Source of the DNA: Chryseobacterium shigense
GTDB taxonomy: Bacteria > Bacteroidota > Bacteroidia > Flavobacteriales > Weeksellaceae
Assembly: GCF_900156575.1 (NCBI RefSeq)
Contig: NZ_FTNY01000002.1
Location: 825,413-889,412 of the forward strand
DNA: 64,000 bases
Reading direction: 5' to 3'
Under the pieces are notes generated by a model. It was not told the origin of the DNA, did not search any database, and saw only the letters and a list, made by a program, of their open reading frames with translations. Below, in pieces: positions 59,001 through 64,000 of the stretch; within the stretch, counting starts at the first letter, position 1; every line of letters starts with the position of its first letter. A program made the position numbers and the translations under genes.

Positions 59001-59636
59001 GGGTTTGTTCTGCCAGTCCGCTCCAGGATTTTTCTGGCTTAAAATTCTGTCAAGCGGAGAGTTTTCTAAATTTTTATGGCTGAAAGGAAAAGAATCATTA
59101 ATCCCGTTGGACTGATAATAGGCATTGACAGCCCCTTCCACTCCGGTTTGAATATTTCCACTCTGTGATGCCATAGGAACCGGAAGCCAGCTGTCTACCT
59201 GCCGTCCAAATCCATCATAAGGAATATGAGTTACGAGGTCTTTTCCTGTAGGAGTAGATTTGATGCTCACCGACTGCTTAGGTCTTCCGAGACCGTCGAA
59301 AAACTGAACACTCTGTATCTGTTGCAGCGATCCGTTTGAAACTTCGGTAGGGACTAAATACTGTCTGGTATAAATATAATTTTCAGTATTTGAAATATTA
59401 GCTGAATAATCAATGGTAATGGGCGTATAAGTATTCCCTGGATTACCGGGAGATGTTGTCCCTATATAGGCCCGAAATGTTCCATTGACAGAATTAAATT
59501 TGAATCCCGGAAGCATCCGTATACTTTGCGGATCTGCCACTTCGCTATTCGGAGCAGGAGGAGAAGTTAACACCACCTGCCCATAGTGATGAATACCCCA
59601 TAGCAATCCTATGCTTATATATAATTTTTTATACAT
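56007..59636 (-). CDS. DUF6443/RHS-repeat protein with C-terminal toxin-like domain (main locus)
   Basis: The protein has 1,209 residues. It carries an N-terminal signal (MYKKLYISIGLLWGIHHYG), then DUF6443 (about 30-200; DGLGRPKQSVSIKSTP, IPYDGFGRQ), YD/RHS repeats (about 250-850), the RHS-associated core end GRWGVIDPKAEQM, and IRFIDPDGR marking the toxin junction near residue 970. The C-terminal 240 residues contain HEGGKLGHKNE (His1087, His1094), a His/Glu cluster reminiscent of metallopeptidases but not a strict HExxH. The RHS part forms a shell that carries the toxin. It overlaps its lipoprotein immunity gene by 29 bp. Confidence 0.88.
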   Translation of the reverse strand: MYKKLYISIGLLWGIHHYGQVVLTSPPAPNSEVADPQSIRMLPGFKFNSVNGTFRAYIGTTSPGNPGNTYTPITIDYSANISNTENYIYTRQYLVPTEVSNGSLQQIQSVQFFDGLGRPKQSVSIKSTPTGKDLVTHIPYDGFGRQVDSWLPVPMASQSGNIQTGVEGAVNAYYQSNGINDSFPFSHKNLENSPLDRILSQKNPGADWQNKPVVFGYEANTTGEVTKYTTATSWVDGATSSVLSLSGTYGEAQLYKNTVTDEDNNKTIEFKNGKGQTLLVRKVISASENADTYYVYNEYDQLAFVIPPLASASASVAAAALEHLCYQYKYDGRSRLVEKKLPGKGWEQMVYNKKDQLILYRDTVLKNGIANFTADQSWNFTKYDQFGRVVYTGISRDGTARQNIQTSIDNQASNVSYEARGGSFALSGMNIEYGNVSYPTSIEKILTVSYYDTYPQGAPAVYGTVLGQEVLPQPTQGSNISTKSLPTASYVKNIDNDSWTKAYTYYDKKGRAISTHSVNHLGGYTKTESLLKFSGVPEYTLTEHKRAVDATKVNIKETFEYDHQERLVRHWNEVNGGVKELLAENLYNDLGQVQTKNVGNTTGSPLQSVKYAYNIRGWLTKLNEPSNLQNKLFAYELRYSKPDNQFSGSAKYNGNISQMSWITQSDAVLRNYSYEYDGLNRLKEGRFWDAMNLDRGEYHEKLTYDLNGNIKSLLRRGRQLPGYTAPEVMDDLEYHYENGEQSNKLAYLKEMGTGNALSGYPLSSGSTGSTISYDLNGNMTLQQDKGISIQYNYLNLPGKVSQNAKVTDYIYRADGVKVRKLFGTDTTDYIDGFQYENGTLKFFPTAEGYFNFETGKYVYNYTDHLGNTRLSYFKNGSGAEIIEESNYYPFGLKHEGYNVLSGNPAYKYKYNGKELQESGMYDYGARFYMPDIGRWGVIDPKAEQMRRWSTYNYAFDNPIRFIDPDGRAPVDDHFNKYGKYIGTDKKSTNNVVVHSNSSATKLSQLKGNTGAASLSQLNYNSKGTNKAVSNILAHYAGEKGISGHTGTYSGSRGSALTMANGNIFFNTKALSDGTYDNAYNIKSTLNHEGGKLGHKNENIPANRYTFVDHATVYLNEAKNPDFGKTTQGYRYGQAASFGQRVLNAAEKEASYGADRMNMINEYNEGNTGSVTITPYNGGNNLPTSTTITVSVGNSTYPSNPYEDIKHPQD

Positions 59637-59652
59637 TCTCTTAAATTAATGG

Positions 59653-59994
59653 TTACCACTGGTCATGAAACAAAATAGAAAATTTTGATGCGTTTGTATA
59701 GCCGTATTTTTCAGTATCAGCCATTCTCACTTTAGGATTATTTAAGTATTCTGCTAATTCCAAAGTAGGATATTTTGGATTGGCAGAAGAAACGCTCCAT
59801 CCTCCGGTGGACATTGTCATTTTTCCTCCATTCTTGCTGGCAATTTCTAAATTAGAATAAGGCTCTTGAGTTCTTATTCCTATATTATTGGATGCAGGAG
59901 TCGACGTTGGATTAACAACACTTGCAGAGGTATATAATTGTGCTGAAATAAATTGAACGGCTAAAATGCCGATAATGACTATTGTTTTTTTCAT
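59653..59994 (-). CDS. Small exported protein in the RHS operon
   Basis: The protein has 113 residues. A clear signal peptide (MKKTIVIIGILAVQFISA, then Q) is followed by a short mature part with NIGIRTQEPYSNLEIASKNGG, a beta-type segment seen in Bacteroidota surface and tail-like proteins, ending HDQW. It sits 10 bp after the upstream 1,131-aa gene and 16 bp before the main RHS gene. Its fixed position suggests a role in export or assembly of the RHS proteins. No family is recognised. Confidence 0.75.
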   Translation of the reverse strand: MKKTIVIIGILAVQFISAQLYTSASVVNPTSTPASNNIGIRTQEPYSNLEIASKNGGKMTMSTGGWSVSSANPKYPTLELAEYLNNPKVRMADTEKYGYTNASKFSILFHDQW

Positions 59995-60004
59995 AATTTG
60001 TGTT

Positions 60005-63000
60005 TTATTGTTGGTAATTGTATTTGAATTCTTTCAGCACTTTCCCATTGATATCAATGACTTTTTCAAGCCTGTTGGCAGTGTCATATTTGTAAAGTTC
60101 TCTGATGCCGGAGGGTGGGGTGATGCTTTTCACTCCGATTAACGGATCATAGCTGTAGGTACTGATCTGATACGCTGATAATGCGGAATTATTTCTAAAC
60201 AGGTCTAAAGCCGCAATCAAAGTCTGTTCGGAAGCATCGGTACCTAATTGGGCATCGTTGTCTGAGGCATTAATAATAGTATCAATGATGGATTGACTGA
60301 TATCTGAAAGCTTGGCGCCTTCGATCTTGGCAATAGGCTGGGTCTGGTTATAGCCCCAGATAATGGTGGTGGGAATACCATTTTTGGTGGTGTACTGCTG
60401 TATATTACCTTTGGAATCATATTTTTGATACTCAATTTCTTTACTGATTATAGTGAGTAAATCTGTGGACTGTATTTCATATGGTAAAGCTAATCCTGCA
60501 GTTTTGGCATCTGCTTCTGATTGAGATACCGGATATACTGTTTCAGTTTTTGATACTCTTTTTCCTGTATCCTGAGTATCCTTTTTATTGATAACAACAG
60601 TTTCTAAAGGAACCCCAACAATATTTTTATCAATCAGGTATTGATTTCCTTTTTCCTGAGCATATTTATAGGTGGTTTCCATTATTTTTTTATCCGTATC
60701 GGTTGTTATTTGTGAAATCGGTTGATAATGATCATTGCTGTTATATAAAAAGGTATTGTCGGAAGCTAAGGTTTTATCATTCAGATAATCAAAGCTTGTT
60801 GTTTTATATTTTTCTATTTTACCGCTGTTAAAATAGTAGGGTTTATAATATATTCTGAAATTATTGGTAAAGTCTGCCACTAAAAAATTAGGGTGTGGCA
60901 GAGGTTTGTTAACCAGATGAGAAAGATTCATATACATATGAGCCAGCGGGACAATATAATAATCTCTGTTTTTGGTGTAGTTGCTAATCATTCCATCTGC
61001 CGATTCAAATCCCATTGCCGGACTGATCTCATACGGAGTATCAAAACCACCAAACTTATATTTGTGGAACTCTTCTCTTAAAAGTCTGTAAGAATTATTG
61101 CTGTTCTCAAAATATTTTTTTGAGACTAATAATCCTCTGGTCCACTGGTTGTCTGTTGGCAGCGTAAAAGGATATTTTAAAAAGTTGCTTCCATCAGAAA
61201 AATTCGTGAATTCGTAGTCCGTACGTCCTTTATTTTCAGCAGCATCACCTATATATTCCTTTACATATCTGTATCCCATACTGTTAGACTCCAGAGAGGA
61301 ATTGATGGAGCCTGCCAAAACTCCTTTTGGATCTAACACCGGAATATTGTTCGAATTCATCCCTACTATACCCACGTATTCTTTCATTCCAAATAAATCT
61401 CCGCTGTTTTCTCCGGCAGGGCCTTTATATTCAAACGTTTTTTTTATTTTTAACTGGTCTTTATCCCAATATTTAATCTGTTTGATCCTGTTTCCGGGTC
61501 CATAGTACAGGGTTTCATTAGTACCTGTATTGGCAACCTTATAATCCAACATCAATGATACACTTTCAGAAGGGTTAGAAGCAATATCTTCCAAGGAACA
61601 ACCAAATGCTGTGATGCCTATTCTGTAAGATGAACCTGCTGTAAGTGCTCGCGTTCTTGAAGTTCCCCTTACAATGGTCTTACTAGCTCCTATATTGGGA
61701 AAAAGGGTAACCCGTACACCGTTTTTCTCAACCCATCCCGTATAATAACTACATGCTGTAGGTATATTAGGATCTGTAAATGAATGATAATCAAAAGTTA
61801 TTTCTATTTCGGAATCATACATTTGAGGATCTATCGTAATATCTTTGTAGTATGAATTGGTCGCTACATTATAGTTGGGAAGTTGATCTCCCGCCTTTAA
61901 AAGAGTCTCTGATTGAGTACGATAAGGTGAGTTTACACTTCCAAGTACTTCGCCCATACTAAAAGTAGGCTTCAGAAGATTATTTTCATAAATAAATTCT
62001 GTTTTTAAACCTGTAGAATAGCTTACTGATTCTAAAATCCCTGCTTTTGATCTCTCATCGTCACTCTCCCGGTTGCTTGATAAATGCCCGTTGTAATCAA
62101 AAAAATGCAAATAACTGCCGTTAGAAGCGTTGTTATAATATCCCCAAATATCCTGAGATGTTGAAAATCTGTTAGGAAGCGGAGTAGAATTGTAATGGTA
62201 ATTGTATTTTTCAATAACGGTATTAGACTTTGAATAACGGATTGCTTCATTGAGAAACATCCTTTTATTGGACGAAGCGTCTAATGATGCCAATAAAGGA
62301 TTGGTATTAGGATTCTGGATAGATTCCTGGATATTATAATTGAGCTGAAAATATTCAATCAAATGATCTTTACTGTCATAGATCTGAATTTTATCCAATG
62401 ATTTTCCACCTAAGACATCCGCCCGACTGGAAGAAGAAGGTATAAATTTAACCTTGCCCTCAGGAAAATCAATAGATTCCAGAATATATTTATTTTCATT
62501 GATTTTGGAAAAATAAGTATAGACCCCCGGATTGGAAGGCTGGTCACAAGGTGTTGAAATACAAGGATAAACAATCTTATCGTAATCTTTTTTGTAATAA
62601 GCGGATTCATCCAATGTATAATTGTATTTTATAAGATCTCCGCTAACCGTCTCAATCTGAATCAGGTACCAGGTGTCAATATGTGAACTATCGGGTGCAT
62701 CTCCATTTGCATTATATGCCATAGCCGGTGTACCATTCTGAACGTAACTGACTACCTGAAGTGAACTTTTAAAGGATTTTGAACCTAAATTTCCATAGTA
62801 AAATTTATTTCCTTTATCATCTGTTACCACCCAGCTATTGAGTAATGAACTTTGCGTGGCGATTGAAGATATTTTATAATCGCTATAAGGCTGCTGAACA
62901 ATTTTTTTGTCCAACTGGTCAAAAATAAATTTCCCTGAATACCCGGGAGTAGAAAAATAAAACTGGTCAGGAATCAGATCCCTTGCTGGAGAATATATCG

Positions 63001-63400
63001 TTTGCTCATACACCGCTGCTCTTTTCTGAATATTAGTAAAAAAGTTAGTATAACTATCTGTAATAAGGTAGCCATTTGATAACTCATCTGCCCCGTCTCT
63101 GGCCTGCCTGCTGATCATTCCTCCGTAACTCAAACTCCACCCCATTCCAACTGTGGAGGCAATATCCTCAACCCGTACTCCTCTTGAATGGTAATCCAGC
63201 TGAATAGGAATTGAAAGATCTTTTGTTTTTATGGTATATATCGGTAAATTGATATTTACTAGGCCGTTATTAAGTGAAACCGGCGTTTCTGTAAATTTAA
63301 ATACAGACGACGCATCCAGGTTGGGCGATTTTACATTGATTTGGGCAGAGACAGTCGTTACAAAATGAACGATCATCAATAAAATAATCTTATTCTTCAT
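60005..63400 (-). CDS. Large exported YD/RHS-like repeat protein
   Basis: The protein has 1,131 residues from ATG 63400 (a GTG 3 bp upstream is not needed). A signal peptide (MKNKIILLMIVHFVTTVSA) is followed by an N-terminal module typical of SpvB/RHS-type shells (PIQLDYHSRGVRVEDIASTVGMGWSL), then long YD-like beta repeats, ending with TYSYDPLIGVKSITPPSGIRELYKYDTANRLEKVIDINGK. It lacks a toxin tip. In this phylum it commonly precedes the DUF6443 RHS gene, so the two may form one complex. No T9SS tail is visible. Confidence 0.82.
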   Translation of the reverse strand: MKNKIILLMIVHFVTTVSAQINVKSPNLDASSVFKFTETPVSLNNGLVNINLPIYTIKTKDLSIPIQLDYHSRGVRVEDIASTVGMGWSLSYGGMISRQARDGADELSNGYLITDSYTNFFTNIQKRAAVYEQTIYSPARDLIPDQFYFSTPGYSGKFIFDQLDKKIVQQPYSDYKISSIATQSSLLNSWVVTDDKGNKFYYGNLGSKSFKSSLQVVSYVQNGTPAMAYNANGDAPDSSHIDTWYLIQIETVSGDLIKYNYTLDESAYYKKDYDKIVYPCISTPCDQPSNPGVYTYFSKINENKYILESIDFPEGKVKFIPSSSSRADVLGGKSLDKIQIYDSKDHLIEYFQLNYNIQESIQNPNTNPLLASLDASSNKRMFLNEAIRYSKSNTVIEKYNYHYNSTPLPNRFSTSQDIWGYYNNASNGSYLHFFDYNGHLSSNRESDDERSKAGILESVSYSTGLKTEFIYENNLLKPTFSMGEVLGSVNSPYRTQSETLLKAGDQLPNYNVATNSYYKDITIDPQMYDSEIEITFDYHSFTDPNIPTACSYYTGWVEKNGVRVTLFPNIGASKTIVRGTSRTRALTAGSSYRIGITAFGCSLEDIASNPSESVSLMLDYKVANTGTNETLYYGPGNRIKQIKYWDKDQLKIKKTFEYKGPAGENSGDLFGMKEYVGIVGMNSNNIPVLDPKGVLAGSINSSLESNSMGYRYVKEYIGDAAENKGRTDYEFTNFSDGSNFLKYPFTLPTDNQWTRGLLVSKKYFENSNNSYRLLREEFHKYKFGGFDTPYEISPAMGFESADGMISNYTKNRDYYIVPLAHMYMNLSHLVNKPLPHPNFLVADFTNNFRIYYKPYYFNSGKIEKYKTTSFDYLNDKTLASDNTFLYNSNDHYQPISQITTDTDKKIMETTYKYAQEKGNQYLIDKNIVGVPLETVVINKKDTQDTGKRVSKTETVYPVSQSEADAKTAGLALPYEIQSTDLLTIISKEIEYQKYDSKGNIQQYTTKNGIPTTIIWGYNQTQPIAKIEGAKLSDISQSIIDTIINASDNDAQLGTDASEQTLIAALDLFRNNSALSAYQISTYSYDPLIGVKSITPPSGIRELYKYDTANRLEKVIDINGKVLKEFKYNYQQ

Positions 63401-63403
63401 CAC

Positions 63404-64000
63404 TTATTTTTTTATCAATTTAGCGTTAGCCGTTTTATTCGTATCCGTTTTGATCGTCACCAGATAAGCCCCCTGAATTAAATTCTGAGTATTGATCTTG
63501 GTCACTTTATTCTTCGTCTTCAAGCTCTGAAGCTCCCTTCCACCCATATCATACAACACAATATCCGCCTCTTTAAAGTCAAAGCCTATTTCTACGTAAG
63601 CATAGTCTGAAACCGGATTCGGATAAATTTTAATGTCCTGTTTTTCGATCAGCTTATTGATCTGACTGTCTCCCAATTTCACAATCTTCCAGTTCTCTTT
63701 TCCTAGTTCTTCAGCGCTGGTTCCGGCAAGAATTATTGAACCGTCTCTGTTCAGCTTAATATCTGAAAGTCTTTCTTCTTTCTTCCTGGATTCTCCTTTG
63801 ACGTATTTTCTCCACTGTTCATTTCCCTCCTGATTCAGGTACAGCATCCAGAATGTTTCGTCATCTGTTTCTATTCGTCCTTCTGCTTGTGTATAACCTC
63901 CCAGTAAAATTCCTTTGGTAAAGTCTTTATTCTTTTCTCTTTCATCCCGGCTCTGAATCACACTCATTCCCATCAGAATATCGCGGTTTTTGAAATTGTA
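63404..64000 (-). CDS. T9SS type A sorting-domain protein (N-terminus outside window)
   Basis: The frame is open to the end of the window, with at least 198 residues. The N-terminal visible part has bladed repeats (GILLGGYTQAEGR, DETFWMLYLNQEGNEQWRK, SIILAGTSAEELGKENWKIVKL). The C-terminus is a classic type IX secretion sorting domain: KIYPNPVSDYAYVEI ... GGRELQSLK ... LIQGAYLVTIKTD ... AKLIKK. It would be exported by Sec, then T9SS. It ends 3 bp before the start of the 1,131-aa RHS-like gene, so it leads that operon. Confidence 0.92.
   Translation of the reverse strand, partial: YNFKNRDILMGMSVIQSRDEREKNKDFTKGILLGGYTQAEGRIETDDETFWMLYLNQEGNEQWRKYVKGESRKKEERLSDIKLNRDGSIILAGTSAEELGKENWKIVKLGDSQINKLIEKQDIKIYPNPVSDYAYVEIGFDFKEADIVLYDMGGRELQSLKTKNKVTKINTQNLIQGAYLVTIKTDTNKTANAKLIKK

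Overview
The window comes from a low-GC member of the Bacteroidota, most likely Chryseobacterium or a close Weeksellaceae/Flavobacteriia relative. Several things point there: the promoter -7 boxes fit TAnnTTTG; a type IX secretion (T9SS) C-terminal sorting domain is present; the protein families are typical of the group (DUF6443 RHS proteins, GLPGLI-like, PNGase F-like, split transketolase, graspetide 'grasp-with-spasm' enzymes); and most genes end in strong hairpin terminators. No plasmid, phage or transposase gene is visible, so this looks like chromosome with two accessory islands.

Positions 1-29,400 are mainly housekeeping and metabolism. They hold a partial scramblase-like gene, an aminoacyl-histidine dipeptidase, a LOG-family hydrolase, a ferredoxin/ferredoxin reductase pair, DUF3108, pheS, a YceI lipoprotein, an orphan ABC ATPase and a candidate structured small RNA (about 9641-9760). 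These are followed by a YjdM/PhnA zinc-ribbon protein, an RsmB-like methyltransferase, a two-part PNGase F-II-like glycosidase, asnB, an MFS exporter, and a redox/stress run with two pirins, an FMN reductase, TMEM175, a 4Fe-4S protein, OsmC and two small GNATs. The stretch ends with a Na+/solute symporter, an SGNH hydrolase, split transketolase and three unknown genes.

Positions 29,700-33,250 form a compact RiPP cluster of the grasp-with-spasm type. It has a 70-aa precursor with a Gly-Gly leader, a hairpin that probably attenuates transcription, a DUF6624 lipoprotein, an ATP-grasp peptide ligase, a 60-aa basic small protein, and a protein with a seven-Cys SPASM domain but no radical-SAM CX3CX2C motif. 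The last four genes are chained by 4-bp overlaps.

Positions 33,270-47,800 return to core genes: an Lrp regulator, a 1,596-aa TamB-like protein divergent from tsaD with 4 bp between the start codons, rsmE, a TrmH methyltransferase, asparaginase I, tRNA-Ser(GGA), DUF2490 and an M20 peptidase.

Positions 48,000-64,000 are a polymorphic-toxin island read on the minus strand. A complete operon (T9SS-sorted protein, 1,131-aa YD/RHS-like protein, 113-aa secreted protein, 1,209-aa DUF6443/RHS protein with a C-terminal toxin-like domain and lipoprotein immunity) is followed downstream by three displaced cassettes. Each carries about 370 bp of homology to the RHS tip, a different C-terminal domain (phospholipase C-like; HExxH zincin, frame-broken; unknown) and its own putative immunity gene. 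Three orphan immunity-like genes follow. An about 80-bp two-hairpin REP-like element sits at every module boundary (seven copies), and two share a flanking remnant of an XRE-regulator C-terminus. The layout suggests a silent reservoir from which the main RHS gene can change its toxin tip by homologous recombination. The toxin and immunity roles are inferred from architecture.
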